From the NCBI GenBank assembly GCA_016124205.1, contig WGOD01000002.1, forward strand, positions 62,001 through 126,000: DNA of 64,000 nt, given 5' to 3'. Of this stretch, positions 10,575-20,100 are shown piece after piece. Numbering within the stretch: the stretch's first letter is position 1; each line of letters begins with the position of its first letter. The notes beneath the pieces are model-generated. The model saw only the letters and a program-made list of their open reading frames with translations, did no database searches and was not told where the DNA came from. This DNA is from Alphaproteobacteria bacterium. GTDB lineage: Bacteria; Pseudomonadota; Alphaproteobacteria; Caulobacterales; Maricaulaceae. A program made the position numbers and the translations under genes.

Positions 10575-12476
10575 ATGCGTGCTTTTATTATCAGCGTGAG
10601 CGCCGCCGCGCTTCTCGCCGCGTGTGGCAATCCCGAATCGGAAGATGCGAACACCGCCGTCGAACCGGCCACCTCGGCTGAAACGACGATGACGGAGGCG
10701 GACAACACGACCGAGGTTTCCGCCGAGGACCGCGAAGCGGAAACCGAGCGCCTCAACGCCTTCTTCCAGGAAGTCTTCGAGCGCGAAATCGCGCTGTCGC
10801 CGCAGGCCCAGACCTTCCTCGGCATGGTCGATGACAACGACGCCTACGGGCGTTGGGACGATGTCAGCGATGATGCCTTCGAGGCCGGCATGGACCGGGC
10901 GCGCGGCGATCTGGAGCGGCTGCACAATGATTTCGACTACGACCTCCTGACCGACGAGGCGCAGGTCAGCTACCGCTTCTTCGAATTCGTTCAGCAGAAC
11001 TCCCTCGACCAGGGCGAATTCCGCGACCAGACCTACATCTTCACGCAATTCTTCGGTCCGCACTCGGATATGCCGTCCATGCTGATCGGCTATCACCGCG
11101 TGAACAGTGCCGACCAGGCCCGTGCCTATGTCAGCCGCCTTGAAGGCCTTGGTCCGGCCATCGAACAACTCACCGCGCAGGCGCAGGCCCGCGCCGAGGC
11201 CGGCGTGCAGCCGCCCGAATTCGCCTACCCGGTCGTGATTAACACCGCCCGCGGCATCATCACCGGCGCGCCGTTCGACGATACCGGCACGGACAGCCCG
11301 CTGTGGGCCGACCTGCAGGAGAAGACGAATGCGCTCGACATTCCGCAGGACGAGAAGGACGCGATCCTCGAGGCTGGCCGCGAAGCCCTGCTGACGTCCG
11401 TCCAGCCCGCCTATGAAGCGCTGATCGCGGAAATGGAGCGTCAGGCCGGAACGGTCGGTGACGCCGACGGCGTCTGGCACCTGCCGCGCGGCGAAGCCTA
11501 TTACGAGGCCCAACTGCGCAACTACACAACGCGCGACGACCTCTCTGCGGAAGACATCCACCAGCTGGGACTCAGCGAAGTGGAGCGCATTCACGAAGAA
11601 ATGCGCGGCATCATGGAAGAGGTCGGCTTCGAAGGCACACTGCAGGAATTCTTCGCCCATCTGCGCGAAAGCCCGGAATTCTATTACGAGGACAGCGACG
11701 AAGGCCGTCAGCGTTACCTCGCCGAAGCGACCGCCATGGTCGATACGATGCGCGAGGAAATCCCGGCCTATTTCGGCCGCCTGCCGCAGGCGGAAATGGA
11801 AGTCCGCGCCGTCGAGCCCTACCGGATCGAGACGGCGACGGGCGCCTTCTATGAAGCCGGCCCGCTCGATCGCTCGGCACCTGCCGCCTACTACGTGAAC
11901 CTTGCCCACATGGACGAACTGCCCGTCTACCAGATGGAGACGCTCGCCTATCACGAGGGCATTCCGGGTCACCACCTGCAGTCGGCCATCGCGCAGGAGC
12001 TTGATGGCGTCCCGATGTTCCAGCGCGTCACCTGGTATTCGGCCTATGGCGAAGGCTGGGCGCTCTATGCCGAACGTCTGGGCAAGGACATGGGCATGTT
12101 CACCGATCCGTATCAGGATTTCGGCCGCCTCTCCTACGAGGTGTTCCGGGCCGCCCGTCTCGTCGTCGACACGGGGATCCACTACCATCAATGGACCGAA
12201 GAGCAGGCGATCGACTACATGCTCGAAGCCACGCCGATGACGCGCGGCGACATCACCAATGAAGTCCGCCGCTACATCGTTTGGCCGGGCCAGGCGGTGT
12301 CCTACAAGGTCGGCATGCTGACCATTCTCGATCTGCGCCAGCGGGCGATGGACGCGCTGGGTGAAGATTTCGACTACCGCGAATTCCACGACGTCGTGCT
12401 GGGCAATGGCTCCGTGCCGCTGACCCTGCTCAGCGACCTCGTCGACGAATACATCGCGGACAACCAGAACGGCTGA
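10575..12476 (+). CDS. DUF885 family lipoprotein, first copy
   Basis: An exported lipoprotein of 633 residues: MRAFIISVSAAALLAAC has a positively charged start, a hydrophobic stretch and a lipobox ending in Cys17. The mature protein is almost all helical DUF885, with the conserved YHEGIPGHHLQ motif (first His at residue 460) and, further on, EGWALYAERL. The HEG..GHH pattern resembles a metal site, and the family has been linked to peptidase-like folds, but the substrate is unknown. Start ATG 10575 has GGGGAGG upstream; an in-frame TTG at 10548 lacks that support. A close paralogue follows 20 bases later, so the two form an operon. Confidence 0.9.
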   Translation: MRAFIISVSAAALLAACGNPESEDANTAVEPATSAETTMTEADNTTEVSAEDREAETERLNAFFQEVFEREIALSPQAQTFLGMVDDNDAYGRWDDVSDDAFEAGMDRARGDLERLHNDFDYDLLTDEAQVSYRFFEFVQQNSLDQGEFRDQTYIFTQFFGPHSDMPSMLIGYHRVNSADQARAYVSRLEGLGPAIEQLTAQAQARAEAGVQPPEFAYPVVINTARGIITGAPFDDTGTDSPLWADLQEKTNALDIPQDEKDAILEAGREALLTSVQPAYEALIAEMERQAGTVGDADGVWHLPRGEAYYEAQLRNYTTRDDLSAEDIHQLGLSEVERIHEEMRGIMEEVGFEGTLQEFFAHLRESPEFYYEDSDEGRQRYLAEATAMVDTMREEIPAYFGRLPQAEMEVRAVEPYRIETATGAFYEAGPLDRSAPAAYYVNLAHMDELPVYQMETLAYHEGIPGHHLQSAIAQELDGVPMFQRVTWYSAYGEGWALYAERLGKDMGMFTDPYQDFGRLSYEVFRAARLVVDTGIHYHQWTEEQAIDYMLEATPMTRGDITNEVRRYIVWPGQAVSYKVGMLTILDLRQRAMDALGEDFDYREFHDVVLGNGSVPLTLLSDLVDEYIADNQNG

Positions 12477-12496
12477 AGCCGCGAAAGGACGACACA

Positions 12497-14392
12497 ATGA
12501 GCATCAGGAAATTCCGCCTCGCGCTGATGAGCGCGGCGACGACGATCGCGCTTGCCGCCTGTTCCGGCGAGACCGAGGACGACGCCATCGGGACGGCCGC
12601 GAACAACAATACCGAGGCGACGGCGGCGGCCACCGACACACCGGCCGCCAACGACAACCCGGACGCCGCGCAGCAGATCAATGCGTGGTTCGAGGAGACG
12701 TTCGAGGCCGGCGTTGCCCGCTCGCCGATGACGCAGACCTTCCTTGGCCGAAAGACGAATTACGGCGAATGGAATGACGCCTCGCCGGAATTCGCCGAAG
12801 AGAGCTATCGCCTGTCGCAGGCGGATCTCGCCTATATGCGCGACACGTTTGATCCGGAGACGCTGCCGGAGTCCGAGCAGCTGTCCTATGAGCTGTTCGA
12901 GTATGACGGCGCGCGCGAGGCCGAAGGCTGGCAATGGCGCGACCATGGCTACACCTTCGCGCCGCGGTCCGGCCCGCACATGGGCATCCCGTCCTTCCTG
13001 ATCAACAATCACCGGGTCGACACGGTCGAGGACGCCGAGGCCTATCTCTCGCGCATCCGTAACGCGGCGGAATATCTGGACCAGAATGCCGCCAATGCCC
13101 GCCGCTCCTACGAGATGGGTGTGACGACGCCGCGCTGGACTTACCAGCCGATGATCGTGACGTCGCGGAACGTGATTACCGGCGCGCCGTTCGATGACGG
13201 GGCAGACAGTCCGATCATGGCCGACTTCCGGTCGAAGGTGGACGCGCTCGACATCTCCCAAGAGGAGAAGAACCGGCTCGTCTCCGAAGCCGAAACCGCC
13301 CTCACCGAAAGCCTCGCCCCGGCCTATGAGCGGCTGATCGCGATGTTCGAGGAGCAGGAAACCACGGCGCGGGAAACCGACGGCGTCTGGGACGTGCCCG
13401 GCGGCAGCGAGTACTACGCCTACATGCTGCGCGGCTACACGACGACCGACATGACGGCGGAGGAGATCCACGATCTCGGTCTCGCCGAGGTCGAGCGCAT
13501 CCATGGCGAGATGGAAGCCATCATGGCGGAAGTCGGCTTCGAAGGGACGCTTCAGGACTTCTTCGAATTCATGCGGACCGACAGCCAGTTCTACTACGAG
13601 AACACGGATGAAGGCCGCGAGCGTTACCTGTCGGAAGCCACCGCGTTGATCGACACGATGCGCGAGTCCCTGCCGCAGATGTTCAACACCTTCCCGGAAG
13701 CCGACCTTGTCGTGCGCCGGGTGGAGGAATTCCGCGAAGCGTCGGCGGGCAAGGCCTTTTACCAGCGCCCGGCCCCGAACGGGTCACGCCCCGGCGTCTA
13801 TTACGCCAATCTGCGCGACATGGCCGACATGCCGACCTACCAGATGGAAGCGCTCGCCTATCACGAGGGCATTCCGGGCCACCACATGCAGCTCGCCATC
13901 ATGCAAGAGCTGGAGGGCGTGCCGTCCTTCCGGCGTTTTGGCGGCTACACCGCCTACACCGAAGGCTGGGGGCTCTATTCGGAATACTTCCCGGTCGAGT
14001 TCGGCTTCTATGACGATCCGTATTCCGACTTCGGGCGTCTGGCCATGGAGCTGTGGCGGGCCTGCCGCCTCGTGGTCGACACGGGCCTGCACCATCACCG
14101 CTGGAGCCGTCAGGAAGCGGTCGACTACCTCGCCGAGAACACGCCGAACCCGCAGGGCGATATCGTCAACGCGATCGATCGCTACATCGTCTATCCGGGT
14201 CAGGCGACGGCCTACATGATCGGCCGCAACGAGATCCTGCGCCTGCGTGAAATGGCGCGCGAGGAGCTCGGCGACGATTTCGACATCCGCGAATACCACG
14301 ACGTCGTTCTGCGCCAGGGCGCCCTGCCGCTCTCGGTTCTGGAACGCCGGGTGGAAAACTGGATCGCGGCCGAACAGGCCGGCGCGGAGTAA
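12497..14392 (+). CDS. DUF885 family lipoprotein, second copy
   Basis: Exported lipoprotein of 631 residues with signal peptide and lipobox IALAAC (Cys22), then an Ala/Thr/Asn-rich linker before the DUF885 domain. It keeps the YHEGIPGHHMQ motif (first His at residue 456) and EGWGLYSEYF. It aligns over its whole length with the preceding gene, including shared stretches such as ITGAPFDD, TDGVWD/ADGVWH and VVDTG-H-H-W, so the pair arose by tandem duplication and has diverged well beyond recent duplication. A strong terminator follows at 14416. Function is not established; a cell-envelope metallopeptidase is a reasonable guess. Confidence 0.9.
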   Translation: MSIRKFRLALMSAATTIALAACSGETEDDAIGTAANNNTEATAAATDTPAANDNPDAAQQINAWFEETFEAGVARSPMTQTFLGRKTNYGEWNDASPEFAEESYRLSQADLAYMRDTFDPETLPESEQLSYELFEYDGAREAEGWQWRDHGYTFAPRSGPHMGIPSFLINNHRVDTVEDAEAYLSRIRNAAEYLDQNAANARRSYEMGVTTPRWTYQPMIVTSRNVITGAPFDDGADSPIMADFRSKVDALDISQEEKNRLVSEAETALTESLAPAYERLIAMFEEQETTARETDGVWDVPGGSEYYAYMLRGYTTTDMTAEEIHDLGLAEVERIHGEMEAIMAEVGFEGTLQDFFEFMRTDSQFYYENTDEGRERYLSEATALIDTMRESLPQMFNTFPEADLVVRRVEEFREASAGKAFYQRPAPNGSRPGVYYANLRDMADMPTYQMEALAYHEGIPGHHMQLAIMQELEGVPSFRRFGGYTAYTEGWGLYSEYFPVEFGFYDDPYSDFGRLAMELWRACRLVVDTGLHHHRWSRQEAVDYLAENTPNPQGDIVNAIDRYIVYPGQATAYMIGRNEILRLREMAREELGDDFDIREYHDVVLRQGALPLSVLERRVENWIAAEQAGAE

Positions 14393-14415
14393 TCCCCGCT
14401 TCCGGGCAAGGAAAT

Positions 14416-14444
14416 CCCCGCCGGAGCGATCCGGCGGGGTTTTT
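14416..14444 (+). terminator. Intrinsic terminator after the DUF885 pair
   Basis: Perfect 10-bp stem CCCCGCCGGA / TCCGGCGGGG with loop GCGA, followed by five T. It begins 23 bases after the second DUF885 stop and separates it from the convergent fliE gene. Confidence 0.9.
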
Positions 14445-14487
14445 CATGTCGAAGATGACGAAGATGCTTCCGGATGACCGGGATGAT

Positions 14488-14802
14488 CTAGATCGGCATC
14501 TTCAGGATGTCGTTGTAGGCGCGGATCACTTCGTCGCGGACGGCCATGACGGTCTGCAGCTGGACTTCGGCCGCGGAGACGGCGGTAACGACGTCGATCA
14601 GCTCGGTCTGGCCCATCGCCGCGCCGGCGGTCAGCTGTTCGGCCTGGGCGAGGGAATTGCCCGTATTCTGGACCGCGCTCGACACCATGGCGGAGAAGTC
14701 CGATGCGCCGGCTTCGTCACCGGCCTGCGGACCTTCGGCCGCGCGGGACATGTTCTGCGCGGCGGCGGCGTAGGCGCGAAGGGCGGAAAGATCGGCGGCC
14801 AT
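14488..14802 (-). CDS. fliE: Flagellar hook-basal body protein FliE
   Basis: Small periplasmic protein of 104 residues that joins the MS ring/export gate to the rod. The family core is visible: FSAMVSSAVQNTGNSLAQAE followed by TELIDVVTAVSAAEVQLQTVMAVRDEVIRAYNDILKMPI, matching the C-terminal conserved half of FliE. No signal peptide, as expected for a type III substrate. It lies 11 bases downstream of flgC and completes the flgB-flgC-fliE operon driven from the CtrA-box promoter region near 15.7 kb. Confidence 0.95.
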   Translation of the reverse strand: MAADLSALRAYAAAAQNMSRAAEGPQAGDEAGASDFSAMVSSAVQNTGNSLAQAEQLTAGAAMGQTELIDVVTAVSAAEVQLQTVMAVRDEVIRAYNDILKMPI

Positions 14803-14813
14803 CTATCCCCTCC

Positions 14814-15227
14814 CTAGCGGCGCAGCAGTTCGAGCGCGCGCTGCATCATCGCCCGGCTCGATTCCACCATGTTGAGATTGGCTTCATAGCTGCGCTGGGC
14901 CTCGCGCATGTCCATCAGTTCGATCAGCGTCTGAACGTTCGGATAGCGGACATATCCCTCGTCATTGGCGGCCGGATGGCCCGGCTCGTAGCGCAGGTTG
15001 AACTCGCTCTGGTCGGCGCTGACCCGGTCCATGCGGACCAGTTCGAGCCCGGTCTGGCGATCCAGCTCGGATTCGAAAACCGGGATCTGGCGGCGATAGG
15101 GATCCCCGCCCGGCTCACGCGCCGTCGAGGACGCGTTGGCCAGGTTTTCCGCGATAATCCGCATGCGCGCGGACTGGGCGCGCAGGCCCGCCGCGGCGAT
15201 GGTCAGGGCGTCTGAAGGTTCGCTCAT
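14814..15227 (-). CDS. flgC: Flagellar proximal rod protein FlgC
   Basis: Rod protein of 137 residues exported by the flagellar type III system. It begins with the rod-family helix SDALTIAAAGLRAQSARMRIIAENLANASST and ends with a second amphipathic helix (MREAQRSYEANLNMVESSRAMMQRALELL), the two helices forming the coiled D0 domain. The central GYVRYPNVQTLIELMDM segment is typical of FlgC. It lies 13 bases after flgB and 11 before fliE. Confidence 0.96.
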   Translation of the reverse strand: MSEPSDALTIAAAGLRAQSARMRIIAENLANASSTAREPGGDPYRRQIPVFESELDRQTGLELVRMDRVSADQSEFNLRYEPGHPAANDEGYVRYPNVQTLIELMDMREAQRSYEANLNMVESSRAMMQRALELLRR

Positions 15228-15240
15228 CGTCTATCCTCCG

Positions 15241-15669
15241 TCAGCGCGCCACGGGCCGCGCGGCCATCCGGATCAGGCCAAGGCTCTTTTCATAGAGCCC
15301 CAAGGCGGTCTCGTAGCGAATGCGGTTGTCCTGAGCGCGGACCATCTGCTCCTCCAGGGAGACGGCATTGCCGTTCACCGTGGTCTCGCTGTCCGGCGCC
15401 GAAACGGCGCGGTAGGTGCGGCTGCCGGCATCCCCGCCTGCCGGCGTGATGTGCCCGGGGCGGTTCGCCGCCATCGCCACGGAGGGCGACACCGAACCGC
15501 GCAACTCGTTCTGGAGCGCCCGGTGAAACTGGGCCTCCTCGATGTCGCGCGGCACGAAATTCGGCGTGTCGGCATTGGCGATGTTGTCGGCCAGCACGCT
15601 CTGTCTTGCGGAATGGAATCCGAGGGATTCCCGCAAAAGCGTGAGAACCGGGGCGTCTCCGGGACGCAT
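15241..15669 (-). CDS. flgB: Flagellar proximal rod protein FlgB
   Basis: Rod protein of 142 residues. The signature LADNIANADTPNF is at about residues 23-36, followed by RDIEEAQFHRAL; the C-terminal helix (VRAQDNRIRYETALGLYEKSLGLIRMA) matches FlgB. It is the first gene of flgB-flgC-fliE and is divergent from fliO-fliP. The 119-base gap between the two operons holds a perfect CtrA box. Confidence 0.95.
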   Translation of the reverse strand: MRPGDAPVLTLLRESLGFHSARQSVLADNIANADTPNFVPRDIEEAQFHRALQNELRGSVSPSVAMAANRPGHITPAGGDAGSRTYRAVSAPDSETTVNGNAVSLEEQMVRAQDNRIRYETALGLYEKSLGLIRMAARPVAR

Positions 15670-15719
15670 GGCGCACCTGTTGGTTTTTTATCGTTGGGTC
15701 TGAAGCTGCGCCGCGCCGT

Positions 15720-15734
15720 TTAACGCGGCGTTAA
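15720..15734. promoter_or_regulatory. CtrA box between flgB and fliO
   Basis: TTAA-N7-TTAA with no mismatch (spacer CGCGGCG). It lies 51 bases upstream of flgB and 55 bases upstream of fliO, so it can serve one or both divergent flagellar operons. A further TTAAC occurs at about 15757. CtrA control of early flagellar operons is established in Caulobacter; binding here is inferred. Confidence 0.8.
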
Positions 15735-15788
15735 CGGCAAGCATTGGCAATGGCGTTAACCAAGCTTTCCGAGTCGTAAAGACGCGCC

Positions 15789-16097
15789 ATGGATGTCGTT
15801 GACTTCGCCCAGTATTTCGCCGCCCTCGCCGTCGTTCTCGGCCTGTTGGGGCTGTTCGCCCTCGCCGGGACGCAGGGCTGGTTCACCAAATTCGTGAACA
15901 GCCTCGCTACCAAGGGGCTGGAGCGCACGAAACGCGAGCGGAGACTGCGGGTTACGGAATCGCTGGTTCTCGATCCGCGGCGGCGCGTGGTGATCGTCAA
16001 GATCGACGAGGAAGAGCAGGTCCTGCTCCTGGGCGCCGGGACGGAAATCGTCCTCGACCGGCGGCCGGCAAAAGCCGCGACGGGGACCGCATCATGA
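15789..16097 (+). CDS. fliO: Flagellar biosynthesis protein FliO
   Basis: A 102-residue protein with one N-terminal membrane helix (about residues 10-30, FAALAVVLGLLGLFALAG) and a cytoplasmic tail with RRLRVTESLVLDPRRRVVIVKIDEEEQVLLLG, the short beta motif of FliO. FliO helps FliP assemble in the membrane. Its last codons overlap the fliP start (ATGA), so translation is probably coupled. Short length is normal for alphaproteobacterial FliO. Confidence 0.9.
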   Translation: MDVVDFAQYFAALAVVLGLLGLFALAGTQGWFTKFVNSLATKGLERTKRERRLRVTESLVLDPRRRVVIVKIDEEEQVLLLGAGTEIVLDRRPAKAATGTAS

Positions 16098-16876
16098 AGC
16101 GTCTTCCGCTCATCTTCGCGATCTTCGCCGTCATCTTCGTGATCTTCGGATCACCTGCGGAGGCCGCCGCGCCGGCGACCGGCCCCGGATTCTCGCTCGA
16201 TCTCGGCGATGGCGGGACGCTGACCGAGCGCGTCCTGCAACTCACCGCGCTCCTGACGATCCTGTCGCTCGCCCCGTCGATCGTGATCATGACGACCAGT
16301 TTCGTGCGGATCGTGGTCGTGCTGTCGCTCCTGCGAACTGCGGTCGGCCTGCAACAGAGCCCGCCGAACGTCGTCCTGACCAGCCTCGCCCTCTTCCTGA
16401 CCGCCTTCATCATGGCCCCGGTCTTCACCGAGGCCTATGAGGAGGGCATCCAGCCGCTGATCAATCAGGAAATCGAGATGGGCGAAGCCTTCGACCGGGC
16501 GTCCTCGCCGGTGAAGGACTTCATGATGGCGCATGTCCGGGAAGACGATCTCGGGCTGTTCATTTCCTTCCTGCCGCCGGAAGACCGTCCGGCCACGGCG
16601 GAGGACACGCCTTTCCGAGTCATCGCCCCGGCCTTCATGATCTCGGAGCTGCGGCGCGCTTTCGAGATCGGCTTCCTGCTCTTCATCCCCTTCCTGATCA
16701 TCGACCTCGTCGTGGCCTCGATCCTGATGTCGATGGGCATGATGATGCTGCCGCCGATCGTGATCTCGCTGCCCTTCAAGCTGATCTTCTTTGTCCTCGT
16801 GGACGGTTGGCGGCTGGTCGCGGGGTCGCTGGTGGAGAGTTTCGGCACGATCGGCGGGGCCGGTCCACCGGGGTAG
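16094..16876 (+). CDS. fliP: Flagellar export gate protein FliP
   Basis: Core of the FliPQR export gate, 260 residues. It has a cleavable signal peptide (MKRLPLIFAIFAVIFVIFGSP...AEA), a helix with TSFVRIVVVLSLLRTAVGLQQ, the PNVVLTSLALFLTAFIM segment and the C-terminal ELRRAFEIGFLLFIPFLIIDLVV, all hallmarks of FliP. It ends ahead of a 300-base intergenic stretch with dispersed repeats. The fliO-fliP pair is separated from fliQR-flhB by about 5 kb, as in Caulobacter-type genomes. Confidence 0.97.
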   Translation: MKRLPLIFAIFAVIFVIFGSPAEAAAPATGPGFSLDLGDGGTLTERVLQLTALLTILSLAPSIVIMTTSFVRIVVVLSLLRTAVGLQQSPPNVVLTSLALFLTAFIMAPVFTEAYEEGIQPLINQEIEMGEAFDRASSPVKDFMMAHVREDDLGLFISFLPPEDRPATAEDTPFRVIAPAFMISELRRAFEIGFLLFIPFLIIDLVVASILMSMGMMMLPPIVISLPFKLIFFVLVDGWRLVAGSLVESFGTIGGAGPPG

Positions 16877-16898
16877 GTGGCTTTCCACTCAATCCCTA

Positions 16899-16977
16899 CG
16901 CTCCCCGGGTTCGCGCAGCGAAGACCGGGGTCCAATCTGGATCCCGGACCGGCTTCGCCGTCCGGGAAACGTCGTCT
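16899..16977. repeat. Dispersed intergenic repeat, copy 1 (two hairpins)
   Basis: About 75 bases that recur, with one 14-base insertion, at 56401-56490. It consists of two imperfect palindromes: CCCCGG...CCGGGG around CGCGCAGCGAAGA, then CCCGGAC/GTCCGGG around CGGCTTCGCC. It lies in the 300-base stretch between the convergent fliP and TPR genes (16877-17176), where I see no gene. The shape resembles REP/BIME elements. Confidence 0.75.
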
Positions 16978-17030
16978 AACAGGATGGCTTTCCTCGCCCC
17001 CTCAGGAGGCAGGAGATTGGCTTTGTTCCG

Positions 17031-17082
17031 GGATCCCTGCGAAGGCAGGGATCCAGTCTGGTTTCCTGCCTGCGCAGGAAAC
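17031..17082. repeat. Two adjacent perfect palindromes, REP-like
   Basis: GGATCCCTGC-GAAG-GCAGGGATCC at 17031-17054, then GTTTCCTGC-CTGC-GCAGGAAAC at 17061-17082. Neither is followed by a T tract in either useful direction, so they are more like dispersed intergenic palindromes than terminators. A smaller hairpin CTCCCC/GGGGAG follows at about 17150-17166 next to the TPR gene end. Confidence 0.65.
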
Positions 17083-17176
17083 CCGGAGAATTCTGAAGAC
17101 GCCTCACCCCACCCCGCTCCCGAAGACCTGAAGGTCGCCGCTCGCGTCCCTCCCCATCAAGGGGAGGGAAAGAGAA

Positions 17177-20100
17177 CTAGCTCTCCCCGCCCCCGCTTTC
17201 GAACCGCGTCTGGTAGCGCTGCATGAAGGCGTCGAGCGTGTCGATGTCGGCGATGCGGCGGGCGAGGTCGCCGACGCGGGCATCGCCTGTCACGGTCAGT
17301 TCGCTGGTCAGCACGTCGAAGGAGGTCGCCTGCGCGGTCGCACGCATCAGCGCGCCATAGCGCTGGTCGAGGCGGCGGATGGAATCGCGGTCCCCGGCGA
17401 GGTTGAAGGCGATGGCGGTGCGCAGCACGTCGGCCTGCTCGCTTTCGCCGAGCGGGGTGTCGTCCTGCCAGCGTGTGCCGAGCGCGCTTTCGAGACGGCG
17501 TCCGGCATCGGGCCAGTCGCGGCGGTCCCAGGCGACGTCTGCCCGCAGGCGGCGCGCGGTCGCGCTTTCATCTCCGGCGACGAGTTCGAGGGCATGTTCG
17601 AAGCGGCCCAGTTCGGCGTGAGCACGGGCCTCGAGCATGCGGCGTTCGGCCACGAGATCTTCAGGCAGGCCGGCGACACGGGTGTTGCGCAGCGTGCGCA
17701 GCGCATCCGCCGGACGATGGTCGGTCAGGTAGATGACGGTCAGGTCGGTCGCGACCTGCGCCCTTGCCTGAGGTTCGCGCAGGCGGTTCTCGACCTGGTA
17801 TTCGAGCAGGTCGGCGGCCTGCCCCAGAAGGTCGAAGGCCACCAGACGGTCGACGAGGCGGCGGACCATGCGGTCACCGTCCGAGCCGATCGGCGTCAGG
17901 AAACGGTATTCGTAGAACAGGGCGACCGCCTCGATCGGATCGAGCGTGTCGGCCTCGCCTTCGAGGAAGAGCGCGCGGAAAACCTGCGCCATGTCCTGGC
18001 CGATGCGGCGGCTGGCGCGGCTGTCGGGGAAGCGGGCCTGCGCGGTGCGCATGGTTTCGAGGCCCTGCGCATAGGCGCCTTCGCGGATATAGATCTGGCC
18101 GAGGAGCCGGATGGTATCGAGTTCGAGCGCATCGCCGCGCCAGCGCAGACGCAGGCTCTCGAGCGCCTCGACGCCCTCCTGCGCGGTCATGTCGCCATTG
18201 GCGAGTTCGAGCCGGTAAAGCTCCAGCAGCGAGGCGGCCTCGATCCCGGGATAGCCGGAATGGCTCAGCGCCCGGAAGCGTTCGATGGCGCGGTCTTCCT
18301 CGCCGCTTTCCGCATCAATGCGGGCGGCGATCCATTCTGCTTCGGCGATGTCGTGCGGCCCCGGTTCATCGCGTGACAGTTCGCGCAGATAGGACGAAGC
18401 CGCGGCAAAGTCGTTGTTTTCGAGCGCGACGCGCGCGCGAGCGACGCGGAAACGGGCGCGCCATTCGGGGGCGTAGCCGTAGATGGACTCATTACCCGTA
18501 TCGAAACGGCGGCTCGCTTCTTCCCACTCTTCCTGATCGGCGGCGATCATGGCGCGCCATGGCGCGGCGTCCGGATCGCTCATCAGGACGGGAATGGCGA
18601 AGGCGGTATGGGCGTCCTCGATCCGGCCCATCATGTAGCTGGCGACACCGGCCAGTGCGTGGATGTGCGGATCATCGGCCAGCTGGGGCCGGATCAGAAG
18701 CGCCGCGTCGAGCGCACCGAGGGCTTCGGGTGCCAGCCCGTTGGCGAGGTAGAAACGCGCCAGATCGACCCGCGCGTCGGCATCCTCGGGTGCGGCCGCG
18801 TTCTGACGGCTCGTCAGGTCGCGCCAGTAATTACCGCTGCCCTGCCAGGCTTCGAAATCCATGAAGGCGGGCGAGTGGCGGGTCGTCGCCGACATCGCGA
18901 GGGTGGTTACCGGACGCTGCTGCCCGCTGGCCGCATCCGGCCGGGCGATCCGCACGCCATTCTCGCCGATCTCGGCGAGCAGGTCGTCGGCATAGGTCTC
19001 GACCGCAGCGCCCTGTGTGGATGCCAGAAGCGAGCCCCCCGGGAAGACGCGGGGTGCCAGAATGCCTTCGATCGGAGCCATCGCCGTCACCACCGCAATG
19101 CGGTCGCCGACGACCGGGTCGGCGACCCAATGAACGGCGGTCGGGTGTTCGAGGCGCAGCACCACGCCGGACGGCGCGCCGGGAGCCGTCTGCCGGTCGA
19201 CTTCGACCGGGGTCGGCGGTGTCTCGATGCGTTCGGAGAAAACCAGCGTCCAGTAGGCGCCGTCATAGCGGACCTCGGCGCTGGTGGAGGTCGGCGCGAC
19301 CATGCGCACGGCGGTGTAGCCGTCACCATCGACCAGTTCGAAACCGACGATATGACCGCGCCCGCCCTGGGCCACTTCACCCATGTCGAGCGTGGCATCG
19401 GCGTCAAACACGGCCCAGATCGCCTCGCCCCGGCGAAAGACCGACAGGCCGACCGGAGCGGCCCATTCGAACCGCGCCAGCAGGTCGCCATTAGCTTCGG
19501 TTGCCGCGACATGGACAACACCGCCCGGGGGAACGGGATCAGCCCGCGGGGCGTCGTGCTCGACGGCAAGATGCTCCGGCGCTTCGCGCTCGGTTTCGGG
19601 CGGCAGTTCCGGGTCTTCGTGGTGCTGAACGGTTGCGGCTTGCTCGGGCGCGGCCGGTTCCGGCTGCGGGGCATGATCGCCCGCATCGGCATGCAGTTCG
19701 GGTTCGGCGCGATCGTCCGGATCGTCGAGGCTGCCGGTCACCTCACCCACGCTGGCCAGCGCATTGAGAAGATCGGTCGCTTCGGTCCGGTCCGGATCGA
19801 GCAGATCAACGACGACGCGGCCGCCTTCGTTGAAGACGCGGGCCGTCACGCCATCGTCGACAAGCAGTTCGAGCGTGTGGTCGGTGTCACCGCGCGCGCC
19901 GGAGATCGTCTGAAGGAGGCGCGGCGGCGAGGCGCGCAACTCGGCGAGATCCATCTCGCCCGGCGCCTCGAAATGCAGGTTGATCGTGTTGCCGTCCTGA
20001 TCGAGCGAATAGCCGATCTCTTCCGGCCACAGGAATTCGATCCGCGTATTGCTGGCCGCCGTGCCGAAACGCAACGTCACCGGCAGGGCGGGTGGCGGTG

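Noticed and set aside
17149..17170. CTCCCC/GGGGAG hairpin as terminator of the TPR gene
   Set aside because: Only A/G-rich sequence surrounds it; no T run on the minus strand.
16877..17176. Possible CRISPR-like or mobile-element remnants in the repeat-rich gap
   Set aside because: Palindromes differ from each other and have no regular spacing; no cas or transposase gene is near. They fit dispersed REP-type repeats.
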